A stretch of DNA of 64,000 bases. It comes from Microvirga mediterraneensis (GTDB lineage: Bacteria; Pseudomonadota; Alphaproteobacteria; Rhizobiales; Beijerinckiaceae). Numbering within the stretch: position 1 is the stretch's first letter; each line of letters opens with the position of its first letter. The stretch is taken from NCBI RefSeq assembly GCF_013520865.1, contig NZ_JACDXJ010000001.1:1727001-1791000 (forward strand), written 5' to 3'. Below are positions 44,647 to 53,176 of the stretch, one piece after another. A model generated the notes under the pieces. That model did not search any database. It had not been told where the DNA came from and worked only from the letters and a program-made list of their open reading frames with translations. A program made the position numbers and the translations under genes.

Positions 44647-44963
44647 CGATTTCCTTCCCTTCGTGCCGAGACCGGTTGATCCGGCCATTGTTGGGGCCGT
44701 GGCGTCCTTGGGCGCCCGGCAATGGTCAGAAAGGTACCGCGACTCGTGCCTTGTGCAATGCGAGAAGGGGTCATCCTTAAGTCGCAGCTATCCTTCTGTT
44801 TCTGCCTCATTTTCAGGCACGGGCACCCCCATCGGCCATGGAGCTCTGCCGCGTGGCCCGTAACCCTGCTCCGCAGCTTCTGCGGTTCACAGAGACGGAT
44901 CCAGCCCCTATATCTCGCTGAAGCTTCCCGTCCTTGCCCTTGTCGAGATTGGAGACGTCTCAG
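44647..44963. promoter_or_regulatory. divergent promoter region between livK and the aldehyde dehydrogenase
   Basis: 317 bp without a gene separating two divergent catabolic units that share a theme, so a common regulator is plausible. I could not identify a sure -10/-35 pair or operator. No regulator gene lies beside it. Confidence 0.4.
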
Positions 44964-46451
44964 ATGACCGTTCATGCAAAGCCTGTGGATCGCCGTGTCG
45001 TGGACCTGAAGGACCCGTCTTTGCTGGTGTCTCAGGCCTATGTGGCGGGGGCGTGGATCGATGCGCCGGACGGCCGGACCATCCCGGTCACCGACCCGTT
45101 CGACGGCGCCCTCATCTGCGACGTGCCCGATCTCGGCCCCGAGATGGCCCGGCGCGCCATCGATAAGGCTCATGAGGTCCAGAAGGACTGGGCCCGGCGC
45201 ACCGCCAAGGAGCGCAGCGCCATCCTGCGTCGCTGGTACGACCTGATTGTCGAGAACGCCGACGACCTCGCCCTCATCCTCACCACCGAGCAGGGCAAGC
45301 CGCTGGCCGAAGCCAAGGCCGAGGTGATCTCGAACGCCGCCTATATCGAGTGGTTCGCCGAGGAAGCCAAGCGCATCGACGGCGACGTCATCCCCGGCAC
45401 CTCGCCGTCCCAGCGCATCGTGGTGCTCAAGCAGCCGGTGGGCGTGTGCGCGGCGATCACGCCCTGGAACTTCCCCAACGGCATGATCACCCGGAAAGTG
45501 GGCCCGGCGCTCGCCGCCGGCTGCACCATGGTGCTCAAGCCCGCCGCCCAGACCCCGCTCTCGGCCCTGGCGCTCGCCGTCCTGGCCGAGCGGGCCGGCG
45601 TCCCCAAGGGCGCGTTCTCGGTCGTCACCGGCGAGGCCCGGCCCATCGGCGAGGAGTTCTGCCGCAACCCGAAGGTGGCCAAGATCACCTTCACCGGCTC
45701 GACCGGCGTGGGCCGCTGGCTGATGAAGGAGGCCGCCGACGGCATCAAGCGCCTGTCGCTGGAGCTCGGCGGCAATGCGCCGTTCATCGTGTTCGACGAT
45801 GCCGATCTCGATGCGGCGGTCGAGGGCGCGATGGCCTCGAAGTTCCGCAATGCCGGCCAGACCTGCGTGTGCGCCAATCGGATCTACGTGCAGGCGGGCG
45901 TGGCCGAGGCCTTTGCCGAGAAGCTCGCCGCCAGGGCGAAGGGGCTCAAGCTCGGCCGGGGCACGGAAGCCGGCGTGACCATGGGGCCGCTGATCGACGA
46001 GCGCGCCGTGGCCAAGATGGAGGAGCATGTCCGGGACGTGCTGGATAAGGGCGGCCAGCTCTTGGTGGGCGGTAGGCGCTCGGATCTCGGCGGCACGTTC
46101 TTCGAGCCGACGGTGATGACCGGCGTGACGCAGGGCATGAAGGTGACGAAGGAGGAGACGTTTGCGCCGCTGGCGCCGATCATCACGTTCACGGACGAGG
46201 CGGAGGTGATCGCGATGGCGAACGACTCGGAGTTCGGGCTGGCGTCGTATTTCTACGCCCGGGACATGGCCCGGGTCTGGCGGGTGGCGGAGGCGCTGGA
46301 GAGCGGCATGGTGGGGGTGAACACGCCGGCGCTCGCCAACGAGATGGCGCCGTTCGGCGGGGTGAAGCAGTCGGGGCTCGGCCGCGAGGGCTCCAAATAC
46401 GGCATCGAGGGCTTCCTCGAAATCAAGTACATCAACATCGCAGGTCTTTAA
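44964..46451 (+). CDS. gabD: NAD(P)-dependent succinate-semialdehyde dehydrogenase family protein
   Basis: 495 aa from the ATG at 44964 (GGAGA upstream). The aldehyde dehydrogenase motifs are TPWNFPNGMITRKVGPALAAG, ITFTGSTGVGRWL, LELGGNAPFIVF with the general base Glu, and NAGQTCVCANRIYV with the catalytic Cys. The arrangement matches GabD/SSADH, which oxidises succinic semialdehyde to succinate. Divergent from the liv/GMC operon, it may instead oxidise the aldehyde produced there. A bidirectional terminator follows. Confidence 0.9.
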   Translation: MTVHAKPVDRRVVDLKDPSLLVSQAYVAGAWIDAPDGRTIPVTDPFDGALICDVPDLGPEMARRAIDKAHEVQKDWARRTAKERSAILRRWYDLIVENADDLALILTTEQGKPLAEAKAEVISNAAYIEWFAEEAKRIDGDVIPGTSPSQRIVVLKQPVGVCAAITPWNFPNGMITRKVGPALAAGCTMVLKPAAQTPLSALALAVLAERAGVPKGAFSVVTGEARPIGEEFCRNPKVAKITFTGSTGVGRWLMKEAADGIKRLSLELGGNAPFIVFDDADLDAAVEGAMASKFRNAGQTCVCANRIYVQAGVAEAFAEKLAARAKGLKLGRGTEAGVTMGPLIDERAVAKMEEHVRDVLDKGGQLLVGGRRSDLGGTFFEPTVMTGVTQGMKVTKEETFAPLAPIITFTDEAEVIAMANDSEFGLASYFYARDMARVWRVAEALESGMVGVNTPALANEMAPFGGVKQSGLGREGSKYGIEGFLEIKYINIAGL

Positions 46452-46460
46452 GAGACAGCA

Positions 46461-46499
46461 AAAGGCCCGACCGTTCGCAGCGGCCGGGCCTTTTCGATT
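46461..46499. terminator. bidirectional terminator between the SSADH gene and the EEP gene
   Basis: AAAGGCCCG(A)CCG paired with CGG(C)CGGGCCTTTT around a 7-nt loop, with TTTTCGATTTT on the plus side and a T-run on the minus side. Genes converge here. Confidence 0.85.
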
Positions 46500-46523
46500 T
46501 TATCGGCACGATGCCGGGCGCTT

Positions 46524-47366
46524 CTATGCGGCCAGCGTCATCGCTAGGGGCTGGTGATCGGACGCGGTGGTGGCCCCATCGACGCTGACATCGACGATCC
46601 GGCCGGCGAGATCCTCCGAGACGAAGATGTAATCGCGTGAATGCGGCCCCTGGGGCCATTGCACGTGATCCGCGACGCCGGTGGTCGGCGGATGTGGGAT
46701 CGCCCCATGTCGCGCCGTCCAGGCATCGACGAAGGGCGGAACGTCCGACGGGAAGGGCTGCTGCATCTGCGCATACACCGGATCGTGCGGCTCGATGTTG
46801 AAGTCGCCGCAGACGATGGATCCGATGGCCGCCGGGAGGGTGCGGTAGGGCCCGTCCGTCGCATCTCGAAATGCGAGCCACGCCCGCTTCACCGCGTCCT
46901 CGTACAACTCCCGCAAACGCCCGACCTGAGCCTGCCGATGCTCGTGCGAATGATATTCGAGATGGCAGGTGGTGACGCGGATCGGTCCCGCATCCGTCGC
47001 GACGACCACCTCCAGGGCCTGCCGCTGCATGCTGCGCACCTCGGTGGCGGGCCAGGGCAGCATGTGGCTCGTCACCTGCAGCACGGGCAGGCGCGACAGG
47101 ATCATGTTGCCGAAGACCTGCGGCCTGCCATTGCCGTCCCGCATCTCGACGGCGGGGCGGAAGATCGCCGCATAACCGGGCAGGAGCGACGCCAGCCGCG
47201 CGGGCTGATCTTCGTGGCCGTCATGCGGGGCGAAGCCGTGGGAGATTTCCTGGAAGCAGAATACGTCCGCGTCGCAGAACGAGCGCGCATCGTCGACGAT
47301 GCGCGCAAGATCGACCTTTCCGTCGCAGCCCAGGCCCCATTGGATGTTCCAGGTGACGAGCTTCAT
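46524..47366 (-). CDS. endonuclease/exonuclease/phosphatase family protein
   Basis: 280 aa from the ATG at 47366 (MKLVTWNIQWGLG). The fold's motifs are all visible: WNIQW, CFQEIS, CHLEYHSHEH, CGDFNIEP and SDHQPLAM. These Mg2+ enzymes cleave phosphodiester or phosphate bonds in nucleic acids, phospholipids or inositol phosphates; this subtype is not specific. It lies 14 bp after the HAD-IIB phosphatase in the same direction. Confidence 0.9.
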   Translation of the reverse strand: MKLVTWNIQWGLGCDGKVDLARIVDDARSFCDADVFCFQEISHGFAPHDGHEDQPARLASLLPGYAAIFRPAVEMRDGNGRPQVFGNMILSRLPVLQVTSHMLPWPATEVRSMQRQALEVVVATDAGPIRVTTCHLEYHSHEHRQAQVGRLRELYEDAVKRAWLAFRDATDGPYRTLPAAIGSIVCGDFNIEPHDPVYAQMQQPFPSDVPPFVDAWTARHGAIPHPPTTGVADHVQWPQGPHSRDYIFVSEDLAGRIVDVSVDGATTASDHQPLAMTLAA

Positions 47367-47380
47367 GGGAGAAAGGCCTC

Positions 47381-48181
47381 TTATCCGCGTCTTGCATCCA
47401 GCAGCAGGCGGGCGAGTTCGGCGAAGCCGTCGCCCGAATGGCCCTTCGTGATATAGGCGGGCTTGCTCGCCAGGCGATGCGCGAAGGCCTCGATATTGGC
47501 GACGCCGACGCTCAAGGGAAAGGCCGCGAACATCGGCTCGTCGTTCGGCGAGTCGCCCGCATACACCACGGACTTCTTCGCCTCTTCCCAATCCACGCCG
47601 AACACGTCGGACAAAAGGGTCTTGGCCATGCTCAGCTTGTTGTAGTCGCCGAACCAGCCGTTCACATGGATGGAGCTGACCTTGGCCTGTGCGCCCGCGC
47701 GCTCGAAGATGGACACGATCCTGTCCACCTCCGACTCCGGCAGAGCGGGCACATCCTCGCAGAAGTCGATAGCGAGATCCGCCACGCGATAGGCCTGGTC
47801 GCTGGCGAGAGCCGAACCGGAGACGCTCGCGAGCACTTCCGCCTCGATGGCATCGAGCTTGGCGCGATTGCGCTTCAGTTCTTCCGGGCTCGCCCAGAAA
47901 CGCTGCTGCATCGTCTTGCGCGCGCGGTCATAGCGGAAATAGAAGGCGCCGTTCTCTCCCACCACCGCATCCACCGGCCACATGCGGGCGATATGATCGC
48001 ACCATCCGGCCGGCCTGCCCGTCACGGGAATAACGAGGAAGCCTGCCCGATGAAGCTCCTCCAACGCACCATAGGCCGAGGCTGTCAGCATGCCTTCCGA
48101 CGTGATGGTGTCGTCGATATCGGTCAGCACCACACGGACGGAGCGTGCCGTTTCCAGCGGCATCTGTGAGAGGGGCGTCAT
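47381..48181 (-). CDS. HAD-IIB family phosphatase (sucrose/mannosyl-phosphate phosphatase-like)
   Basis: 266 aa; of two near ATGs I took 48181, which has AAGG seven bases upstream. Motif I is LTDIDDTIT, motif II PVTGRPAGW, then the large cap, then the conserved Lys in YNKLSMAK and motif IV YAGDSPNDEPMF. Family members dephosphorylate sucrose-phosphate, mannosyl-glycerate-phosphate or trehalose-phosphate; the substrate is unknown here. It starts the two-gene unit with the EEP protein, and both could belong to phospho-sugar metabolism. Confidence 0.88.
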   Translation of the reverse strand: MTPLSQMPLETARSVRVVLTDIDDTITSEGMLTASAYGALEELHRAGFLVIPVTGRPAGWCDHIARMWPVDAVVGENGAFYFRYDRARKTMQQRFWASPEELKRNRAKLDAIEAEVLASVSGSALASDQAYRVADLAIDFCEDVPALPESEVDRIVSIFERAGAQAKVSSIHVNGWFGDYNKLSMAKTLLSDVFGVDWEEAKKSVVYAGDSPNDEPMFAAFPLSVGVANIEAFAHRLASKPAYITKGHSGDGFAELARLLLDARRG

Positions 48182-48340
48182 GGTCATCCTTGAAGTCTTG
48201 GAAATGTAAGGCGGCTAATGGCCGGTCTTTAAGCACGATCCCGCGGCGAGGTCCAAGAGCTTTGATCAAGAACCGGGCCGCCTGTGTGCAATCCGCCGCT
48301 TCAGGCTTCACGCGCGGAATTTCTGACGTAAAGTGGCGCC

Positions 48341-49594
48341 ATGCCAAACGATGCCGAAATCCTCATCGCGCTGTTCGATGCCGCCCTCAAGGCGGCGCTC
48401 CCGGACGGCCAGTTCGACGGTCGCCTGCCCCCTCGGCCCAAAGGGCGAACGATCGTCCTCGGCGCCGGAAAGGCCTCGGCCCGCATGGCGGCGGCCTTCG
48501 AGGCGGCCTGGGGTCGTGTGGGAGGAACCTGCGAAGGGCTCGTGGTCACCAGGTATGGACACGCCGTGCCCACGCGAAGCATCGAGATCGTGGAGGCCGC
48601 GCATCCTGTCCCGGACGAGGCCGGGCTGAAGGCCGCCGGGCGCATCCTGGCCTTGGCGCGCGAAGCGGGTCCCGACGATCTCGTCGTGTGCCTCATGTCC
48701 GGTGGCGCCTCGGCGCTCCTGTCGCTGCCGGCCGAGGGCGTGACCCTCGCCGACAAGCAGGATCTGAATCGGGCGCTGTTGAAGTCGGGCGCTCCCATCG
48801 GGGAGATGAACCTGGTGCGCAAGTCGCTCTCGGCGATCAAGGGCGGCAGGCTCGCGGCCGCCATCGGCGAGGCGCGGCTCGTCACCTACCTGATCTCGGA
48901 CGTTCCGGGCGACGATCCCGGAAGCATCGGATCCGGCCCGACGATCCCCGAGCGCGTCGATCCCGATGTGGCTCTCGGGATCCTGCGCAAATACGGCATC
49001 GACGTGCCCGAACACGTCCTCCGGACCATCCGGGCCAATGCCGTCGCCGAGCCCGTGGCCGGCGGCGCGGTGCATATGCTGTCCACGCCCAAGATGGCGC
49101 TCGACGCGGCTGCCGAGAAAGCCCGTGAATTGGGACTGACGCCGCTTATCCTGGGCGATGCGCTCGAAGGCGAGGCGCGGGAGGTCGGGCGCGTCATGGC
49201 CGGCATCGCACGGTCCGCCCTGCTGCACGGGCAGCCGGCGAAAGCGCCGTGCGTCCTGCTCTCCGGCGGCGAGACGACGGTGACGGTACGCGGGCAGGGG
49301 CGGGGCGGACGCAATGCCGAGTTCCTGTTGTCCCTGGCTCTGTCCTTGAAGGATGAGCGCAGGATTGCGGCCATCGCCTGCGATACGGACGGCATCGACG
49401 GCTCGGAGGACAATGCGGGCGCCTGGTTCGACGGAGGCCTGTTCGAGAGCGCTCGCGCGAAAGGGATCGACCTTGCGTCGCATCTGGACAGGAACGATGC
49501 CTACACGGCCTTCGCGCAGCTCGACAGGCTCATCGTGACCGGCCCGACCCTGACCAACGTGAACGACTTCCGGTGCATCCTCATTCGCCCATAA
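48341..49594 (+). CDS. glycerate 2-kinase family protein (GckA/MOFRL type)
   Basis: 417 aa. The N-terminal DUF4147 domain carries VLGAGKASARMAAAFEAAW and CLMSGGASALLSLPAEGV, and the C-terminal MOFRL domain carries LLSGGETTVTVRGQGRGGRNAEF and ACDTDGIDGSEDNAGAWFD. Such enzymes make 2-phosphoglycerate from glycerate with ATP, used in the serine cycle, photorespiratory-like or tartronate routes. It stands alone, divergent from the HAD-IIB gene. Confidence 0.93.
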   Translation: MPNDAEILIALFDAALKAALPDGQFDGRLPPRPKGRTIVLGAGKASARMAAAFEAAWGRVGGTCEGLVVTRYGHAVPTRSIEIVEAAHPVPDEAGLKAAGRILALAREAGPDDLVVCLMSGGASALLSLPAEGVTLADKQDLNRALLKSGAPIGEMNLVRKSLSAIKGGRLAAAIGEARLVTYLISDVPGDDPGSIGSGPTIPERVDPDVALGILRKYGIDVPEHVLRTIRANAVAEPVAGGAVHMLSTPKMALDAAAEKARELGLTPLILGDALEGEAREVGRVMAGIARSALLHGQPAKAPCVLLSGGETTVTVRGQGRGGRNAEFLLSLALSLKDERRIAAIACDTDGIDGSEDNAGAWFDGGLFESARAKGIDLASHLDRNDAYTAFAQLDRLIVTGPTLTNVNDFRCILIRP

Positions 49595-49612
49595 GGGGCG
49601 TGTGATGGCGGT

Positions 49613-50395
49613 TCATATGGAATAGCTGAGCCCGACCGTATTCGTTTCCGGCACGATCATCGTGATCTTGGTCCCATGCCCTTCCTGGCTTTCGATCTCC
49701 AGGTCCCCGCCGTGAAGCTTGAGGATGTACCAGGCGAGGCTCAGGCCGAGGCCTGTGCCGGGGAGCTTCCTCACGTTCTGAGCACGAAAGAAGGGCTGCT
49801 TGATGAAGGGAAGGTCCCGCTCGGGAATGCCGAGCCCGCGATCCTTGACGACGATGCGGATCATGCTGCCTCTCCTGCGGGTCGAGACCTCGATCGGCTG
49901 ATCGGGCCACGAATATTTCATGGCATTCGAAACAACGATGACGAGGGCCTGCTCCAGCAGGATCGGATCGCCGATGACGATTTCCGGCAATCCGCGAATC
50001 TGGAGCCGGAACGGGCGGTCGGGCTCCAGTCCGCCCTGTTCCCGGCACGCCCGGCGGATGAGTTCCTCGAGATTGAATTCGCTTGGATTGAGCACGATCC
50101 CGCCGGCAGTAGCCCGTGTGTAGGACAGGATCGTCTCGATCAGCTCGTCGAGGCGCAGGCTCGCGCGCCAGATTTTCTCGGCTTTTGCCCGGATATCTTT
50201 GGGGTTCAGACGGTCGGCTCGCCGGATCAGGCCTTGCGCCAGGGCATTGATGGCCGAAAGAGGCGTTCGCAGTTGGTGAGCCAGCAGAGCGACCCGATCG
50301 ATCGAATGAGCCGAGGTTCTCGCTGCGGTGCGGTTATTCCCGTTTCGGGAGGTCCTGGGCGTGGACCGCTGGGGACGTCGGGGGGCTGCGGACAC
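49613..50395 (-). CDS. orphan soluble sensor histidine kinase
   Basis: 260 aa. The phospho-accepting His40 sits in LLAHQLRTPLSAINAL. The ATPase domain follows with the N box NAMKYSW, G1 KDRGLGIPERDLPF and G2 GTGLGLSLAWYI. There is no membrane helix and no PAS or GAF domain, only a basic, low-complexity 30-residue N-terminus, so the input signal must come from a partner. No response regulator lies beside it. It faces away from the following CsbD gene. Confidence 0.88.
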   Translation of the reverse strand: MSAAPRRPQRSTPRTSRNGNNRTAARTSAHSIDRVALLAHQLRTPLSAINALAQGLIRRADRLNPKDIRAKAEKIWRASLRLDELIETILSYTRATAGGIVLNPSEFNLEELIRRACREQGGLEPDRPFRLQIRGLPEIVIGDPILLEQALVIVVSNAMKYSWPDQPIEVSTRRRGSMIRIVVKDRGLGIPERDLPFIKQPFFRAQNVRKLPGTGLGLSLAWYILKLHGGDLEIESQEGHGTKITMIVPETNTVGLSYSI

Positions 50396-50690
50396 GGATC
50401 GATCCTATATTACTTTATAACGTTTTGCTCCGGGTCCGAATTAGTGCCTTTAGATTGATTGTCCACCCCACCTGCGGCGAGAAAGAACAGGATCGTGAAG
50501 TGAAGCCGAATGAGGCTTTTGGATCTAGAGGCGGAAGTGTTTCTCGGAAAACAGCAAGTCAATGCAGCCGGAATCGACTCGAAATTCCGAATTTATGTCT
50601 TGCTCGGACGGAGAAGGTAAGGCGTTTTTCTTTCGGGAAAGAGCCACTTGATCCGATCAGGATCGGCATTGTCGCAGGGCGCCTTTCGTT
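50396..50690. other. non-coding stretch between the histidine kinase and csbD
   Basis: About 295 bp with no gene. AT-rich sequence near 50405-50425 (CCTATATTACTTTATAACG) could hold the kinase promoter. The csbD promoter candidate is annotated separately. Confidence 0.35.
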
Positions 50691-50715
50691 GAAACCAACC
50701 CTTCAGGCCTGCGTT
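50691..50715 (+). promoter_or_regulatory. candidate EcfG-type general-stress promoter of csbD
   Basis: GAAAC, 16 nt, CGTT: close to the EcfG/sigma consensus GGAAC-N16-CGTT, with the ATG of csbD 34 bp downstream of the -10-like element. The -35 has one mismatch. CsbD-type proteins are common targets of general stress sigma factors. Confidence 0.35.
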
Positions 50716-50749
50716 GCCCCAACTGAAGTCCAGTTTCAGGAGAAGCATC

Positions 50750-50926
50750 ATGGATAACGATCGCGCCGAAGGCAGCATGAAGAACGTGAAGGGCCGCATC
50801 AAGGAAGGCCTGGGCAAAGCCCTGGGTGATTCCAAGATGGAAGCCGAAGGCAAGATGGATAAAGCCGAAGGCAAGATCCAGAACACCGTCGGCGGCATCA
50901 AGGACTCGCTGCGCAAGAATCCCTGA
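50750..50926 (+). CDS. CsbD family stress-response protein
   Basis: 58 aa from the ATG at 50750, after CAGGAGAAG. The repeat-like sequence NVKGRIKEGLGKALGDSKMEAEGKMDKAEGKIQNTVGG is typical of CsbD, a small acidic/basic helical protein induced by general stress. The precise role is unknown. A terminator follows directly. Confidence 0.92.
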   Translation: MDNDRAEGSMKNVKGRIKEGLGKALGDSKMEAEGKMDKAEGKIQNTVGGIKDSLRKNP

Positions 50927-50943
50927 TCGCACAGTATCGAACG

Positions 50944-50967
50944 GGCCCGGCGCATGCCGGGCCTTTT
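50944..50967 (+). terminator. intrinsic terminator after csbD
   Basis: GGCCCGGC, loop GCAT, GCCGGGCC followed by TTTT. It lies 17 bp beyond the csbD stop; its end meets the tusA-like stop on the other strand. Confidence 0.9.
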
Positions 50968-51197
50968 CATATGGAGTGTTCGGCCTTTCGAATCAGGAAG
51001 CTGATCCGGGAGGCTTCCTGCTTCTGCTCTTCCAGAATATCGCCGGTTTCCCGGATCAGGTTGGGCACGTCGATCCCCGCGAGCGGATCCGTGCAGATGA
51101 CGTGCAACCGCTCGCCTGGCGCCATGGAGCGCAGGGCTTTCCGCGTGCGCAGAACGGGCAGCGGGCACTTCAGTCCGGATAGATCGAGCTCGGTCAT
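50967..51197 (-). CDS. TusA-family sulfurtransferase
   Basis: 76 aa from the ATG at 51197. The active motif is CPLP with Cys11 (LDLSGLKCPLPVLRTRKAL) and the rest is the small alpha/beta SirA fold. TusA-type proteins relay persulfide sulfur, for example to tRNA thiolation or to molybdenum cofactor and formate dehydrogenase. The start overlaps mobA by 4 bp, so the sulfur relay here is probably linked to molybdenum-enzyme maturation (inference). Confidence 0.9.
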   Translation of the reverse strand: MTELDLSGLKCPLPVLRTRKALRSMAPGERLHVICTDPLAGIDVPNLIRETGDILEEQKQEASRISFLIRKAEHSI

Positions 51198-51835
51198 CGT
51201 ATGCCCCCTTGCTGTGCCAATAAGTCCGCCTCCGCCAGATCCTCGGGCGTGTTGATGTTGAAGAACGGATCCGTTGGTTCGATGGGCCATGAGGCTTTCG
51301 CATATCCATGGAGCTGCGCCCAGTCCCTGATGCTGCGGATGTCTTTCTCCAAGAGAGCTTCACGCAGATCGTGCCGCAGCGAAACGGGCCAGAGGCCGAC
51401 GGCGAAATGAATCTGCGAGCCTGACGATGCGCAGGCGAGGGGCCGTTCCGCCTCGACACGCGCGTCATGCAGCCGCCGGACCAGGTCGTCCGGGATGAAC
51501 GGCGTATCGCCCGGGACGCTCGCGACCCATTCGAGTTCGGGACGATGGATGGCGCTCCATTCGAGAGCCGTCAGGATGCCCGCCAGCGGACCCAGGTGAC
51601 CATCGATCGAATCCGGCACGACGGGATGGGCCAATGTGCGGAAACGGGCGATGTCGCCGTTCGCATTGACGAGCGTGCCATCGCATTGCGGCGCAAGACG
51701 CTGCACCGCATGGTCCAGAAGCGTGAGCCCGTCGACCGTGAGAAGGACCTTGTCGCTGCCGCCCATGCGCCGCGACAGGCCTCCCGCCAGCACGACACCG
51801 AGCGTGGGAGGCGCCGTCATGCCGGACCCGTTCAC
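51194..51835 (-). CDS. mobA: molybdenum cofactor guanylyltransferase
   Basis: 213 aa. The nucleotide-binding signature LAGGLSRRMGGSDK lies at 17-30, and a GDTPFIP metal/GTP motif (SVPGDTPFIPDDL) follows. It converts Mo-molybdopterin and GTP to the bis-guanylated cofactor used by DMSO-reductase-type enzymes. Both neighbours overlap it by 4 bp (mrp upstream, tusA downstream), a tightly coupled run. Confidence 0.92.
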   Translation of the reverse strand: MNGSGMTAPPTLGVVLAGGLSRRMGGSDKVLLTVDGLTLLDHAVQRLAPQCDGTLVNANGDIARFRTLAHPVVPDSIDGHLGPLAGILTALEWSAIHRPELEWVASVPGDTPFIPDDLVRRLHDARVEAERPLACASSGSQIHFAVGLWPVSLRHDLREALLEKDIRSIRDWAQLHGYAKASWPIEPTDPFFNINTPEDLAEADLLAQQGGIR

Positions 51836-52959
51836 TCGATCACGATGCGCGGTGCGGGCCGTGCGGCTGCGCCGCCCGCGAGGGACGTCCAGACCTGCTG
51901 CGCCATGTCCTTGTAGATCTTCGCATGCGGTCCGTCGGGATCGGAGACCACGACGGGGCGGCCTGCATCCGACAGCTCACGGATCGTCATGTTGAGCGGC
52001 ACCTCGCCCAGGAAGGGTACGCCCAGGCGCTTGGCCTCGTCGCGCGCTCCGCCATGCCCGAAGATGTGGGAGCTCTGGCCGCAATGGGGGCAGACGAAGG
52101 TCGCCATGTTCTCGACGATGCCGAGAATCGGGATCTCCACCCGCTTGAACATGGAGACGCCGCGCCGCGCATCGATCAGCGCGAGATCCTGCGGCGTGGA
52201 GACGATCACCGCGCCGGCCAGGGGCGTCGCCTGCGCCATGGTGAGCTGCGCATCGCCCGTGCCGGGCGGCATGTCGACGACGAGCACGTCGAGATCGCCC
52301 CAGGCCACTTCCCGCAGCATCTGGGTGATGGCCGACATGACCATCGGTCCGCGCCAGATCATGGCGGCCTCTTCCTCGACGAGAAAGCCGATGGACATGA
52401 CCTTGAGGCCAAAAGCCTCCATGGGCTCGAGAACGCGGTTCTCGAGCAGGCGCGGCTTGCCGTGGATGCCGAGAAGCTTCGGCATGGAGGGGCCGTAGAT
52501 GTCCGCGTCGAGCAGTCCCACCTTCAGGCCGAGTGCCTTCAGCCCGAGCGCCAGGTTGCAGGCGGTGGTGGACTTGCCGACGCCGCCCTTGCCCGAAGCG
52601 ACGGCGATCACATGCTGCACGCCCGGAATGCGCTGGTTCCGGGGCTGGGCCGCCGCGTGCGGGCGCTGCGGCGCTGCCGGGGAGGGGGCGGAGGCGCCCG
52701 AGCCGGCGGGGTTATCGGCCGTGAGGCTGGCGAAGACGCCCTTCACGGCCGGCAGGCCCTGGACGGCCGCGACGGCGGCCTGGCGCACCTGTTCCATGGC
52801 GGCGGCCTCGCTGGGCTCAATGGTGATCGAGAACATCACCCGGCCCGCGTCGTCCACCACCACATCGGACAGGCGGCCCGACGCGACGAGGTTGGTTCCG
52901 CCCGCATCGACCGGAACGGTCGACAGAGCCTGCAGCACGTGCTCACGGGTAATTGCCAC
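51832..52959 (-). CDS. Mrp/NBP35-type P-loop ATPase, iron-sulfur carrier (ApbC)
   Basis: 375 aa. An N-terminal MIP18-like (DUF59) domain spans about residues 1-80, then a Pro/Ala-rich linker, then the deviant Walker A SGKGGVGKSTT at 122-132. A CPHC motif (VCPHCGQS) in the later part probably holds a bridging Fe-S cluster in the dimer. The protein delivers Fe-S clusters to apo-enzymes. The stop overlaps mobA by 4 bp. Confidence 0.93.
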   Translation of the reverse strand: MAITREHVLQALSTVPVDAGGTNLVASGRLSDVVVDDAGRVMFSITIEPSEAAAMEQVRQAAVAAVQGLPAVKGVFASLTADNPAGSGASAPSPAAPQRPHAAAQPRNQRIPGVQHVIAVASGKGGVGKSTTACNLALGLKALGLKVGLLDADIYGPSMPKLLGIHGKPRLLENRVLEPMEAFGLKVMSIGFLVEEEAAMIWRGPMVMSAITQMLREVAWGDLDVLVVDMPPGTGDAQLTMAQATPLAGAVIVSTPQDLALIDARRGVSMFKRVEIPILGIVENMATFVCPHCGQSSHIFGHGGARDEAKRLGVPFLGEVPLNMTIRELSDAGRPVVVSDPDGPHAKIYKDMAQQVWTSLAGGAAARPAPRIVIE

Positions 52960-53055
52960 GATGAAGTCTCCTGAATGGCTCCGAGGTTCTGACCTTCATG
53001 TATAGGCCGGGAGCGCATCCGTTAAGACGCCCGCCGGGGGCCTTGTGCGATATCC

Positions 53056-53080
53056 CGAACCAAACTGCACCTTGTCCGTT
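53056..53080 (+). promoter_or_regulatory. candidate EcfG-type promoter of the PPOX-fold stress gene
   Basis: CGAAC, 16 nt, CGTT, one mismatch to GGAAC-N16-CGTT, 97 bp upstream of the ATG at 53177. It has the same spacing as the csbD candidate. Confidence 0.4.
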
Positions 53081-53176
53081 GTTCACCGGACCCCTCGGGA
53101 GCCGGTTCGACCGGTCGCAGGGCGCCATCGATGATCGTTCCCGAGAACCTTTGACACAAGATCTGAGGAGACGAGG

